A stretch of DNA of 64,000 nt from Bacteroidales bacterium (lineage in GTDB: Bacteria > Bacteroidota > Bacteroidia > Bacteroidales > ML635J-15). The notes beneath the pieces were generated by a model. The model made no database searches. It saw nothing but the letters and a program-made list of their open reading frames with translations, and was not told the origin of the DNA. The stretch lies in assembly GCA_031275085.1 (NCBI GenBank), contig JAISPG010000078.1, forward strand, positions 62,001 to 126,000, in the 5' to 3' direction. This document shows positions 18,603 to 28,114 of the stretch, in pieces. Numbering within the stretch: position 1 is the first letter of the stretch; each line of letters starts with the position of its first letter. A program made the translations under genes and the position numbers.

Positions 18603-18656
18603 AAATAGAATTATAGGTTTATAGAAATTAAAAAATCAAAACCTATAATTCTATTT
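18603..18656. repeat. Perfect 18-bp inverted repeat upstream of the XRE regulator
   Basis: Arms at 18603-18620 and 18639-18656 are perfect reverse complements separated by an 18-base spacer, in the 312-base gap between the MFS gene and the regulator. A third partial copy (13 bases, same orientation as the right arm) lies at 18717-18729, next to the regulator's -7 box. The arms are AT-rich and lack a strong following T run, so an operator array seems more likely than a terminator, though the latter could serve the MFS gene. Confidence 0.75.
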
Positions 18657-18716
18657 AATTTATATGGATTTAATAATATTTTATATTTGTAAAATTAATT
18701 TTTATATATATTGCTA

Positions 18717-18740
18717 TATAATTCTATTTTCTTAATTTTG
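18717..18740 (+). promoter_or_regulatory. XRE gene promoter with overlapping operator half-site
   Basis: TAATTTTG at 18733-18740 is a -7 box 19 bases before the ATG. The 13 bases at 18717-18729 repeat the right arm of the upstream inverted repeat exactly, placing a likely regulator site in the promoter spacer. Confidence 0.5.
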
Positions 18741-18759
18741 TATAAAATAATTAAAAGTT

Positions 18760-19068
18760 ATGTCGTTACTTGATCGGGTTAAACAAATAGCTAAGGATAA
18801 AGACCTTACCCTGAAAATCGTAGCCGACAGAATGGGAATAACTATTTCAGGTTTATATAAACATTTAAAGAACAATCCTTCTTTAAGTGTACTTAAAAGG
18901 CTTTCAGAAGCAATGGAAGTAAAGATTGTTGACCTTTTTAAAGATCCTGATAATGATTTTTCCGGAATTATTTCATATAAAGGTAAAATTTACAAAATTG
19001 ATAACAAAGAAGACTTTTTTTATCTTTATGGAAAAATTGAAGAGGATAAAGATTCTGCCGGACAATAA
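18760..19068 (+). CDS. XRE-family (Cro/C1 HTH) transcriptional regulator
   Basis: 102 residues. Residues about 5-58 form a Cro/C1-type helix-turn-helix (L-K-I-V-A-D-R-M-G-I-T-I-S-G-L-Y-K-H-L), followed by an about 35-residue acidic tail with no recognised effector domain (I-S-Y-K-G-K-I-Y-K-I-D-N-K-E-D). Upstream repeats overlapping its promoter suggest autoregulation. Its target is unknown; the nearest genes are the Mef-like pump and a DUF2271 protein. A phage origin is possible, but no other phage genes are seen. Confidence 0.85.
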   Translation: MSLLDRVKQIAKDKDLTLKIVADRMGITISGLYKHLKNNPSLSVLKRLSEAMEVKIVDLFKDPDNDFSGIISYKGKIYKIDNKEDFFYLYGKIEEDKDSAGQ

Positions 19069-19257
19069 AATTTTATATTAAAGAATTTCAGGTTCTGGAA
19101 TTTAATATTTGAAATAATTCTATTATAATATTATTTTTTATCATATCTTTATATAATAGTCTTATTAAAAGTTTGGATTTTATTAATTATGTTGCTATTT
19201 TGTATTTAATTTAAATGAGTATACTTTTAAAGTTCAACATAAAATAAAGAAATAAAT

Positions 19258-19821
19258 ATGAAAAATGTAGTCCGCAATGTTTTATTTATAAGTATTTTTC
19301 TAATTACCGGCCACGTAAATGGAACAAATACAAAAGAACCGGAAAATGGCAAACTAGAGATAACTGTCTCCTATGAACGACAAAGTGGGCGTGGAAGTAA
19401 TCAATATGCAGTGTGGATAGAAGATACCGAAGGTAAGTTGATAAAAACAATATTTGTTACAAAATTTACAGCCGACGGAGGATATTCCTACAGGCCAAAT
19501 TGTGTCCCGTTATGGTTAAGTAAGGCAACTCCTGCTTCACATACTAAAAAAGAAATCGATGCATATTCAGGAGCAACTCCTTCAACCGGCGAACAAATAT
19601 ATATATGGGATCTGACTGATAATAAGGGAAATAAAATTTCTCAAGGCGAATATACTTTTTTTGTTGAAGGAACACTGATAAACAATAGTACGGTATTATA
19701 CAAAGGAAGTTTTGCGGTAGGCAAAGATAAAGTATCTATGACTCCCACACCTGATTTCAATTCAGATGATCCTAAAAATAAAGGTATGATAAAATCAGTT
19801 ACGGCGAAGTATATTCCTTAG
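19258..19821 (+). CDS. DUF2271 domain secreted protein
   Basis: 187 residues with a signal peptide (about 1-22) and a beta-rich domain. The segment W-I-E-D-T-E-G-K-L-I-K-T-I-F-V-T-K and the later I-Y-I-W-D-L-T-D-N-K-G-N-K-I-S-Q-G-E-Y match the DUF2271 family of periplasmic proteins, often found near flavin or iron-linked membrane genes. D-A-Y-S-G-A-T-P-S lies in between. The biochemical role is unknown. It stands alone between the XRE regulator and mfd; joint expression is not evident (189- and 192-base gaps). Confidence 0.72.
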   Translation: MKNVVRNVLFISIFLITGHVNGTNTKEPENGKLEITVSYERQSGRGSNQYAVWIEDTEGKLIKTIFVTKFTADGGYSYRPNCVPLWLSKATPASHTKKEIDAYSGATPSTGEQIYIWDLTDNKGNKISQGEYTFFVEGTLINNSTVLYKGSFAVGKDKVSMTPTPDFNSDDPKNKGMIKSVTAKYIP

Positions 19822-20001
19822 AAAATCTGTTCGGTTTAAGATTTATTGATTATAACATACTTAAAATTTCCGTGTCTTTTAATTTTTACTGTTGAACAAC
19901 GGAACATAATAGAATTCGATACTCAATATCATCCGCCGAACATAACCAATGTGTAAAATTTCAACTTAATTAAGTCTCTTTTTATTATTATTAGTTTTTC
20001 A

Positions 20002-20009
20002 TATTTTTG
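20002..20009 (+). promoter_or_regulatory. -7 box (TATTTTTG) immediately before mfd
   Basis: The box ends 4 bases before the GTG start of mfd, so the predicted transcript would begin at or next to the start codon (leaderless). No -33 TTG is obvious. Confidence 0.45.
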
Positions 20010-20013
20010 TACC

Positions 20014-23000
20014 GTGAAAAATCTTGTACACGAAATATTTGATAATAATCAGACATCTACCGGATTTTACAGGCAATTAGAAGACAAAAAGAATTTACAG
20101 AATTTTTATGTTCATGGCATTTCCGGTTCTTCCAAGGCATTTCTGATAGCATATTGTTTTTTGAAAGAAAAAAAACTCAATTGTATTGTTTTACCTGATA
20201 AAGAATCGGCATCTTATTTTTATGATGATCTTGTAAATATTCTCGGGGATAAAGACGTATTATTTTTTCCCAGTGCATATAAACGTTCTGTTGAGTATTT
20301 GAAAACCGACAGAACCAATATTGTTCTGAAGACCGAAGTTTTAAATAAATTAAGTTCGGATAAAAAACCATATCTTATTGTTACTTATCCGGGAGCATTG
20401 ATCGAAAAAGTTGTTAAAACAAAAGAACTTATAAAAAATACTCTGGAAATAAGGTCAGGCGATAATCTTTCCATGGATTTTGTAATGGAAGTGCTTAACG
20501 AATATGGTTTTCGTCGTGAAGATTTTGTTTATGAACCTGGAACCTTTGCTGTCAGGGGAAGTATCATTGATGTGTTCTCGTTCAGCAATGAGCAGCCATT
20601 CAGAATTGATTTTTTTGGTGATGAGGTTGAAAGTATCAGGAGTTTTGATACAACAACCCAGTTGTCGATTGATGTACAGAAGAAAATATCCATTGTTCCC
20701 AATATTCACGAACATCTCGCCGAAGAAGAAAGAGTTTCCTTTTTTGAGTTTATAAATAAAAATTGCAGATTTTGGTTAACCCAACCTGAATTAATAACAG
20801 ATAAAATTGATAAAACATATAAAGCTGCAGAAGTAAGATTTTCTGAAACAGAGTTTGTTGAAGATGATGATGATACTACAGTTTTAGATCCCGAAACAAA
20901 TTTGCTGTCAAAAGATCAGTTTGCCGAATTAATCAAATCTTTTCAGATAATTGAATTTGCACATCGCTCTCTTTTTGGTTCAGAAAAAGAAATAAAATTT
21001 AAAGTTGAACCACAACCTGCATTCAATAAACAATTTGATTTATTGATAGAAAATCTGCAGGATAACGAAAAAAATCATTATAAAACTTATATTTTAAGTA
21101 ATAATGAAAAACAAATTCAGCGCCTCAGAGATATTTTTACAGATAAAGAAGTAAATGTAAGTTTTACTCCTGTTATTAAAACTATTAATGAGGGTTTTAT
21201 CGATCACGAAAGTAAAATTTGCGTATATACCGACCATCAGATATTTGAAAGATATCACAGATATAAAACCAAAAATATTTCCCGGAAAGATGCTATTACA
21301 ATTCAGGAGTTAACAGCATTACGCCCTGGAGATTATGTGGTCCATATTGATAATGGGATCGGCAAATTCGGTGGACTTCAGAAAATTAATAATAACGGCA
21401 GGGTACAGGAAGTGGTGAGTATATTATATGATAATAATGATATTCTATTTGTAAATATTCACTCTCTTCACCGTATATCAAAATACAGGGATAAAGATAG
21501 CGAACCTCCTAAAATACATAGATTAGGATCAGGACATTGGAAACGCCTTAAAGAAAAGACAAAAAAGAATATCAAAGATATTGCCCGCGATCTTATACTG
21601 CTTTATGCACAAAGACGGGAACAGAAAGGTTTTGCATATTCTCCCGATTCATATCTGCAGCAAGAACTTGAATCTTCATTTATGTATGAAGATACACCTG
21701 ACCAGGTAAAAACCAATGAGAGCATTAAAACAGATATGGAATCTGACATTCCTATGGACAGACTGGTTTGCGGAGATGTTGGTTTTGGAAAAACAGAACT
21801 GGCTATTCGCGCTGCATTCAAAGCTGTTGTGGATGGGAAACAAGTTGCGGTTCTTGTTCCTACTACAATTCTGGCATTACAACATTATCAGACTTTTTCG
21901 GAAAGATTAAAAAATCTGCCGGTAAATGTATCTTATATAAGTCGTTTAAAATCTTCAAAAGAGATAAAAGAAACACTGGCAAAACTTAAAGAAGGGAAAA
22001 TAGACATCTTAATAGGAACTCACAGGATTGTAAATAAAGATGTTGAATTCAGGGATCTTGGATTATTAATAATAGATGAAGAACAAAAATTTGGTGTTTC
22101 CATGAAAGAAAAGTTACGCCAGATGAAAGTAAATATTGACACATTAACCCTTACTGCCACACCTATACCAAGAACGTTACAATTTTCCCTGATGGGAGCC
22201 CGGGATCTTTCCGTAATAAATACCCCTCCACCTAATCGCCAACCTATAATAACGGAATTACATTCTTTCAATAATGAAATAATCAAAGAAGCGATTTATT
22301 ATGAAGTCGGGCGTAACGGACAAGTATTTTTTATAAATAACAGAATACAAAATATCTACGAAATAGAAAACCTTATAAACAAATTATGCCCTGAAGTTAA
22401 GACAATTGTTGCACATGGGCAGATGGACGGAAGTTTACTTGAGAAGATCGTTCTTGAATTTATGCGTGGAGATTATGATGTTCTGATAAGTACTTCCATA
22501 GTTGAAAATGGCGTAGATATTCCAAATGCGAATACTATAATAATAAATAATGCTAACAATTTTGGACTGAGCGATTTACATCAGCTCCGCGGCAGAGTAG
22601 GCAGAAGTAATAAAAAAGCCTTTTGTTATTTACTGGCGCCACCGTTAAATGTTTTAACACATGAAGCCCGTAGACGTCTGAAGGCAATAGAAGAATTCAG
22701 CGAACTTGGCAGTGGAATTAATATTGCATTGCAAGATCTAGATATTCGCGGAGCAGGAAATATTTTAGGAAGCGAACAATCCGGTTTTATTGCAGATATT
22801 GGCTTTGAAACTTATAATAAAATCCTGAATGAAGCTTTGGATGAGCTTAAACAGACTGACTTTAAAGATATTTTTAAAGAAGAAAATGTTCAAATTAGTA
22901 AAAATGCAGTTTTAGACTGCCAGATAGAAACAGATTTCGATATCCTGATCCCCGATCATTATGTTTCAAGTACTTCTGAAAGAATTAAAATATATAAGGA

Positions 23001-23406
23001 TCTTGACGAAATCAATACTCCCGGTGATCTTGAAAAATTCAGAAATAATCTACATGACCGTTTTGGTGAAATTCCTTTAGAAACAGAAAAATTATTTGAA
23101 ATTGTAAACCTCAGGTGGGTAGCTGTAGAATTAGGTTTCCAGAAAGTTGTTATGAGAAATAATTTATTTATAGGATATTTTCCGTTAAATCAGGAATCAG
23201 TATTTTATTCATCAAAGAAATTCTCGTCAATAATAAAATATATTCAGCTACATCCGGGAAATATTGTATTAAAAGAACAAAATGAAAAACTGACTTTAAG
23301 AATGCAGAATATTAATTCCCCTGAAAAAGCTATGAATATCCTGCAAAAGATCAAAAGTTTTGTGGAAAATGAATTGAATGATATTTCACAAAGACAAATT
23401 AGTTAA
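20014..23406 (+). CDS. mfd: Transcription-repair coupling factor Mfd
   Basis: 1130-residue DNA translocase that removes stalled RNA polymerase at lesions and recruits UvrA. Order: UvrB-like N-terminal domains (about 1-300), the RNA-polymerase interaction domain around R-P-G-D-Y-V-V-H-I-D-N-G-I-G (about 435), helicase motor with Walker A G-D-V-G-F-G-K-T (about 585), D-E-E-Q (about 687), motif III T-A-T-P-I-P-R-T-L and motif VI Q-L-R-G-R-V-G-R-S (about 860), then the TRCF C-terminal domain (about 970-1080). The first start codon is GTG at 20014; no in-frame ATG is close behind it. Confidence 0.96.
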   Translation: MKNLVHEIFDNNQTSTGFYRQLEDKKNLQNFYVHGISGSSKAFLIAYCFLKEKKLNCIVLPDKESASYFYDDLVNILGDKDVLFFPSAYKRSVEYLKTDRTNIVLKTEVLNKLSSDKKPYLIVTYPGALIEKVVKTKELIKNTLEIRSGDNLSMDFVMEVLNEYGFRREDFVYEPGTFAVRGSIIDVFSFSNEQPFRIDFFGDEVESIRSFDTTTQLSIDVQKKISIVPNIHEHLAEEERVSFFEFINKNCRFWLTQPELITDKIDKTYKAAEVRFSETEFVEDDDDTTVLDPETNLLSKDQFAELIKSFQIIEFAHRSLFGSEKEIKFKVEPQPAFNKQFDLLIENLQDNEKNHYKTYILSNNEKQIQRLRDIFTDKEVNVSFTPVIKTINEGFIDHESKICVYTDHQIFERYHRYKTKNISRKDAITIQELTALRPGDYVVHIDNGIGKFGGLQKINNNGRVQEVVSILYDNNDILFVNIHSLHRISKYRDKDSEPPKIHRLGSGHWKRLKEKTKKNIKDIARDLILLYAQRREQKGFAYSPDSYLQQELESSFMYEDTPDQVKTNESIKTDMESDIPMDRLVCGDVGFGKTELAIRAAFKAVVDGKQVAVLVPTTILALQHYQTFSERLKNLPVNVSYISRLKSSKEIKETLAKLKEGKIDILIGTHRIVNKDVEFRDLGLLIIDEEQKFGVSMKEKLRQMKVNIDTLTLTATPIPRTLQFSLMGARDLSVINTPPPNRQPIITELHSFNNEIIKEAIYYEVGRNGQVFFINNRIQNIYEIENLINKLCPEVKTIVAHGQMDGSLLEKIVLEFMRGDYDVLISTSIVENGVDIPNANTIIINNANNFGLSDLHQLRGRVGRSNKKAFCYLLAPPLNVLTHEARRRLKAIEEFSELGSGINIALQDLDIRGAGNILGSEQSGFIADIGFETYNKILNEALDELKQTDFKDIFKEENVQISKNAVLDCQIETDFDILIPDHYVSSTSERIKIYKDLDEINTPGDLEKFRNNLHDRFGEIPLETEKLFEIVNLRWVAVELGFQKVVMRNNLFIGYFPLNQESVFYSSKKFSSIIKYIQLHPGNIVLKEQNEKLTLRMQNINSPEKAMNILQKIKSFVENELNDISQRQIS

Positions 23407-23476
23407 ATATTTCCCGGTTGGTAAATGAATTTATAAACAAGTGGTACATATAAGTGTAATATGAACAAAAAGTTTA

Positions 23477-23484
23477 TATTTTTG
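23477..23484 (+). promoter_or_regulatory. -7 box (TATTTTTG) for rnr
   Basis: A TAnnTTTG match 23 bases upstream of the rnr ATG, within the 101-base gap after mfd. Confidence 0.45.
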
Positions 23485-23507
23485 TACTATATTAAATAAA
23501 ATAGTAA

Positions 23508-25649
23508 ATGGGAAAATCAAATAAAAAATCCGTACAATCAAAAGATACGAATAATAAAAAATCACTCACTAATAAAATATTGGGCATATTTGTCTCCGAT
23601 CCTCAAAAAGAATTTAACTACAGACAGGTATCAGCACTTTTGTCATTAAAAGAAAGCAATGACAGAACACTGGTTTCAAAAATACTTAATGAACTTACAT
23701 CTATTGGAACATTAAAAGAAATATCAAAAGGAAAATATAAATTCTGTTCCAGAACAGGTTACGTAACCGGAATAATAGACATGAACAAAAGTGGAAATGC
23801 CTTTCTGGTAAGTGAGGATATTACTGAAGATATTTATATATCTTTTGGAAATCTCAATACTGCTTTGAATGGAGATTCCGTAAAAGTAAGATTATATGCA
23901 AAACGTTCCGGCAGAAAAATTGAAGGAGAAGTAGTAGAAATCATAAAACGAGCAACAACAATATTTGTTGGAGTAATTGAAAAATCAGAGACATATTCAT
24001 TTCTGGTTCCCGATAATACTAAAATGATTTATGATATTTTTATTCCTAATGATCAGTTGAATGGAGCAAAAAACGGAGAAAAGGCAATAGTTGAAATTAC
24101 GGACTGGCATAAAAAAGGAAAAAATCCTTCAGGAAAAGTTATTGAAATTTTAGGAGCTCCGGGAAATAATGAAGTTGAGATGCATGCAATTCTGACAGAA
24201 TTCGGATTACCTGCAAAATTTGATCCTTTTATTGAAAAAGAAGCAAATAAAATCAGTGATAAAATTTTCGATTATGACTACAAAACAAGACTTGATTGCA
24301 GAAATATAACAACCTTAACAATAGACCCTGCTGATGCCAAAGATTTTGATGATGCTCTTTCCGTTGAATTCCTGGAAGATGGAAATTTCAGGGTAGGAGT
24401 TCATATAGCCGATGTTACACATTATTTACAGGAAAATTCTTTTCTCGACAAAGAAGCATACAGCCGTGCAACATCTGTATATTTAGTTGACCGTGTAGTT
24501 CCAATGTTACCCGAAAGGCTATCAAACTATATATGTTCACTTCGTCCCAACGAAGAAAAATTATGTTTTTCCGTTATTTTTGACATGAATGATAAAGCGG
24601 AAATTTTAAGCTATAATATTGATAAAACTATCATAAAATCAGATTTCAGGTTTACTTATGAAGAGGCACAGCAAGTAATAGATACCGGACAAGGAAAGTA
24701 TTCCAAAGAAATATTAACTCTCAACAAACTTGCAAAAATTTTGCGTTCGAAACGTTTCCAAAACGGAGCATTTAATTTTGAGCATTTCGAAGTGAAATTT
24801 ACCCTTGATGAAAAAGCTGTTCCTACAGGAGTTTATTTCAAAGAGTCAAAAGAATCAAATAATCTTATTGAAGAATTTATGCTTCTTGCTAATAAGCAAG
24901 TTGCCGAACATATCGGGAAAAAGAAAAATCCTAAAGATTTTGTATATCGAATACATGCAGAACCGAACCTTGACAAGCTGGAAAGTTTTTCTACATTTAT
25001 CGGAAGATTCGGATATAGTATTGATATGTCCGATAAGATTTCACTATCTCATTCAATGAACGAAATCGTAAAAAATGTCTATGGACGTCCGGAACAAAAT
25101 ATTATAGAAAATCTGGCGGTCAGAGCAATGTCCAAGGCTATTTACAGTACAAAAAATATCGGGCATTACGGTTTGGCTTTCAATTATTATACACATTTTA
25201 CTTCTCCTATCAGAAGGTATCCGGATATTATGGTACATAGACTACTTTATGCCTATATCAAAAAACAAAAAGAAGATACCGAAAGCCTGGAAGCCAAATG
25301 TAAACACTGTTCTTTTATGGAACAACAGGCTACAATGGCAGAAAGAAGTTCAATAAAATACAAGCAGGTAGAATTTTTGCAGGATAAAGTAGGAGAAGAA
25401 TTTGAAGGTGTTATTTCCGGAGTTACAGAATGGGGATTTTTTGTAGAACTTAAAGAAAATGCCTGTGAAGGACTGGTACATATTCGTACCTTAACTGATG
25501 ATTTTTATTATTATGATGCAGAAAATTACAGTATTACGGGAAGAATTTCAAATAAAAGCTATCAACTGGGAGCCGAAGTAAATGTTAAAATTGTAAATGT
25601 AAATCTGACTAAGAAGCAAATTGACTTTAAATTAGCTGAAGAAGATTAA
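23508..25649 (+). CDS. rnr: Ribonuclease R (RNB-family 3'-5' exoribonuclease)
   Basis: 713 residues. An N-terminal winged-helix-like region (about 25-80) and cold-shock domains (about 80-240) precede the RNB catalytic domain. That domain begins near T-I-D-P-A-D-A-K-D-F-D-D-A-L (about 271), whose aspartates bind magnesium. An S1 domain lies near the C terminus (G-V-I-S-G-V-T-E-W-G-F-F-V-E-L, about 630-705). It degrades structured RNA in the cytoplasm. The gene converges on the O-antigen ligase gene with a 13-base gap and no clear terminator. Confidence 0.95.
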   Translation: MGKSNKKSVQSKDTNNKKSLTNKILGIFVSDPQKEFNYRQVSALLSLKESNDRTLVSKILNELTSIGTLKEISKGKYKFCSRTGYVTGIIDMNKSGNAFLVSEDITEDIYISFGNLNTALNGDSVKVRLYAKRSGRKIEGEVVEIIKRATTIFVGVIEKSETYSFLVPDNTKMIYDIFIPNDQLNGAKNGEKAIVEITDWHKKGKNPSGKVIEILGAPGNNEVEMHAILTEFGLPAKFDPFIEKEANKISDKIFDYDYKTRLDCRNITTLTIDPADAKDFDDALSVEFLEDGNFRVGVHIADVTHYLQENSFLDKEAYSRATSVYLVDRVVPMLPERLSNYICSLRPNEEKLCFSVIFDMNDKAEILSYNIDKTIIKSDFRFTYEEAQQVIDTGQGKYSKEILTLNKLAKILRSKRFQNGAFNFEHFEVKFTLDEKAVPTGVYFKESKESNNLIEEFMLLANKQVAEHIGKKKNPKDFVYRIHAEPNLDKLESFSTFIGRFGYSIDMSDKISLSHSMNEIVKNVYGRPEQNIIENLAVRAMSKAIYSTKNIGHYGLAFNYYTHFTSPIRRYPDIMVHRLLYAYIKKQKEDTESLEAKCKHCSFMEQQATMAERSSIKYKQVEFLQDKVGEEFEGVISGVTEWGFFVELKENACEGLVHIRTLTDDFYYYDAENYSITGRISNKSYQLGAEVNVKIVNVNLTKKQIDFKLAEED

Positions 25650-25662
25650 AAAATATAAATTC

Positions 25663-27165
25663 TTATTTTTCGTCATTTGTAAGTTCACCACTCACATCAT
25701 TGGTTTCGTTCAGCTCTTTATTTCCAGTTTCAAATTCTTTATCAAAATCATCGAAATATACATCAATTGCAACAATTATAGCAACAAATCCCCAAAACGG
25801 GACGGCAATCTTGTCAGTATCCAGAAAATTATTCAGGAAACCATGAAAAAAATATGTTACCAGTGCACATATTACAGAAGCTATAAGTATTTTTAATGAT
25901 TTCGATTTAGCTTTATTATATATTTTTACAGAAGTAATAAATACATATATTAATATCAGAATCAAACTTATCATTCCAAGTATCCCTGATTCGGAAAGTG
26001 CTCCAAGATATTCGCTGTGCGCATTTCCCATATTTCCCGCATTAGTACTTATAATAGTTTTTTCATAAGAATATTGAAAAGGAGCATAATTAAACTGATA
26101 TGTTCCCGGTCCCCATCCAAAAACAGGTTTTTCTTTATACATTCTTATAGCACTATTCCATCTGTTTATTCTTTCAAGGTTTGAAGCATCTGTTGCAACA
26201 TTAGTTATCGATTTAATATGTTCGGAAAAATCGGTAGAAGAGTCCTGTTTATTACCTTCTAATTTAAAAAATATTTGTTCCTGAAATATAAAAAATGTTC
26301 CTACTAATATTATAACAGTTGTCAATACTATTTTATAGTTTATTTTTAACCTTAACATAAGCCAAACAGCAAATGCTCCTAAAAGGCTAACCCATGCTGC
26401 ACGGGTATAGGAAAAGATTATGGCAATTATAAAATATACTAATACAAATCCGGATATTATCCTGTAACTTTTTTTATTTTCCTTATTGAAAACAAATCCT
26501 ACAATAATAGGGATAAACATTGCTAAAGCTGCGCCATATGAAGTATGGTCGTTATAAAAAGGCCTCATTGCCACATTGGAATATCCATGGCTAAAATTAT
26601 TAGCCGAATGAACTACAAGAGTGTATGCAATAACAATGCAAAAAGAAATGATATATACCCAGAAAAATTTATTTATGTTTTTCTTTTTTCGTACAATCTG
26701 TGTCGTTATGAAATAAAATGGGATAATGAACCATAAAAGCATAACGAAATATTTTATTGATACTAATGGGATAGTACTGGTAAAAACAGTTATAAGCCGC
26801 CATCCAAGGTAAAAAAATATGCATAAGGACACTGGATGTTTAAGTATTTTTCTATCAAAATCGCGATCTTTGAGCTGCTTCAGAAGGAATAATACTACAA
26901 GACATATAAATATTGGTTCTGTGGGTATATCCAAATTAAAATCAATTCCTGGAAAGAACTCCTTTAACGGTACAGAAAACGGTACCAAAAAAACGGATGC
27001 CAAAAGTACCTTATCCATTGAGAGAAAAAGAGTAAAGAAAAGAATAATGGCAACAGGAAGCAAATTAAATATTAACGAATCCCTGGTAATTATCAAATAA
27101 CAATTCGTTAATATAAAAAGAATTGTTAACAGATAAAAAATTCTTATTTGTGCTTTTGAAATCAA
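25663..27165 (-). CDS. O-antigen ligase/polymerase family membrane protein
   Basis: 500 residues with about 11-12 membrane helices and a periplasmic loop (about 290-380). The loop contains R-W-N-S-A-I-R-M-Y-K-E-K-P-V-F-G-W-G-P-G-T, and N-A-H-S-E-Y-L-G follows, the conserved His-Glu block of the Wzy_C superfamily. The C terminus is a hydrophilic acidic tail rich in Glu and Asn. Its start overlaps the stop of the upstream Wzz-like gene by 4 bases, so it is coupled to two chain-length regulators and probably polymerises or ligates a surface polysaccharide. Confidence 0.83.
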   Translation of the reverse strand: MISKAQIRIFYLLTILFILTNCYLIITRDSLIFNLLPVAIILFFTLFLSMDKVLLASVFLVPFSVPLKEFFPGIDFNLDIPTEPIFICLVVLFLLKQLKDRDFDRKILKHPVSLCIFFYLGWRLITVFTSTIPLVSIKYFVMLLWFIIPFYFITTQIVRKKKNINKFFWVYIISFCIVIAYTLVVHSANNFSHGYSNVAMRPFYNDHTSYGAALAMFIPIIVGFVFNKENKKSYRIISGFVLVYFIIAIIFSYTRAAWVSLLGAFAVWLMLRLKINYKIVLTTVIILVGTFFIFQEQIFFKLEGNKQDSSTDFSEHIKSITNVATDASNLERINRWNSAIRMYKEKPVFGWGPGTYQFNYAPFQYSYEKTIISTNAGNMGNAHSEYLGALSESGILGMISLILILIYVFITSVKIYNKAKSKSLKILIASVICALVTYFFHGFLNNFLDTDKIAVPFWGFVAIIVAIDVYFDDFDKEFETGNKELNETNDVSGELTNDEK

Positions 27166-28097
27166 TTTTTACTATTTTTACTTCCTTCAATAATAGCAAC
27201 TGTAATTAATCCAAAAAGAAGTGTTCCCAATGCAGAAAACAAAACAATGATCCATCTTACCGGATATGATTTTTTATCTGCCGGAAATGGTTTGGAAATT
27301 ACATGGCAATAGGTTTGAAATTTGTTCACATCTCTTACAGTATTTTCATAAATAGTATTGATAGTATAATAATTCCGTAAAGCATATGAAAATAATGAAT
27401 CTGTTTTTGCTAATTCGGTTCCGTATTCTTTCCAATTGCCAAGTACTGTTTTTGCTTCATTAATATTTTTTCCGTTATTAATAGCTTCAGTGTAGGTTTT
27501 TACCTGAGAAGTAAGATCCAACAATCCGTATTTCATCCTTAAATCTGTGATACTATTACTTAATGAATCTATTTCTTCTATTTTAAGATCTTTTTCTTTT
27601 TTATATATTTCTAATATTTCTTCTGATTTAGTTACATTTAGTTTTAATACTAATTCGTCATAATATTTTATCATTGAATTAATAATATCTACCGCCATTT
27701 GTGGATTTTCGTCCAGTGCTGTAATTTTGATACCCTCATTTGAAGTTTTCTGGACAGATACATTTTTATCAAATTCGCTTAATATATTAAAAACTGCTTC
27801 TTTATCTTTTTCCTCATCTATCTTATAATGAGAATAAAGATCCAATTCTTCAATAACCTTAAATTTAATATCGCTTGACTGAATTATTTCAAGCATTTGT
27901 TCCGATTCTGATTCATCGGAAATAGCCTTAATATTTGCCGGATATAATATTGAGTAAGACTTATATTTAGGCTTTATGAAAAATGGTGAGGAAAATACAG
28001 CTCCTAACATTCCTGCAATCAATGCCAATGCTAAAAGGTGCCATTTCCATTTTAACACCATGGTTAATAAATCCGTAGTTTTAAAATTATTCTCCAT
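27162..28097 (-). CDS. Wzz-like polysaccharide chain-length determinant
   Basis: 311 residues with the Wzz/PCP topology: an N-terminal helix (about 17-40), a long periplasmic part with predicted coiled coil (about 150-230), and a C-terminal helix (about 283-305) preceded by the Pro-rich K-P-F-P-A-D-K-K-S-Y-P-V-R-W. There is no cytoplasmic tyrosine kinase domain. Such proteins set modal glycan chain length together with a Wzy polymerase. It lies between a paralogous Wzz gene (17-base gap) and the O-antigen ligase gene (4-base overlap). Confidence 0.83.
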   Translation of the reverse strand: MENNFKTTDLLTMVLKWKWHLLALALIAGMLGAVFSSPFFIKPKYKSYSILYPANIKAISDESESEQMLEIIQSSDIKFKVIEELDLYSHYKIDEEKDKEAVFNILSEFDKNVSVQKTSNEGIKITALDENPQMAVDIINSMIKYYDELVLKLNVTKSEEILEIYKKEKDLKIEEIDSLSNSITDLRMKYGLLDLTSQVKTYTEAINNGKNINEAKTVLGNWKEYGTELAKTDSLFSYALRNYYTINTIYENTVRDVNKFQTYCHVISKPFPADKKSYPVRWIIVLFSALGTLLFGLITVAIIEGSKNSKN

Positions 28098-28114
28098 AAA
28101 ATTACAATAGTTAA

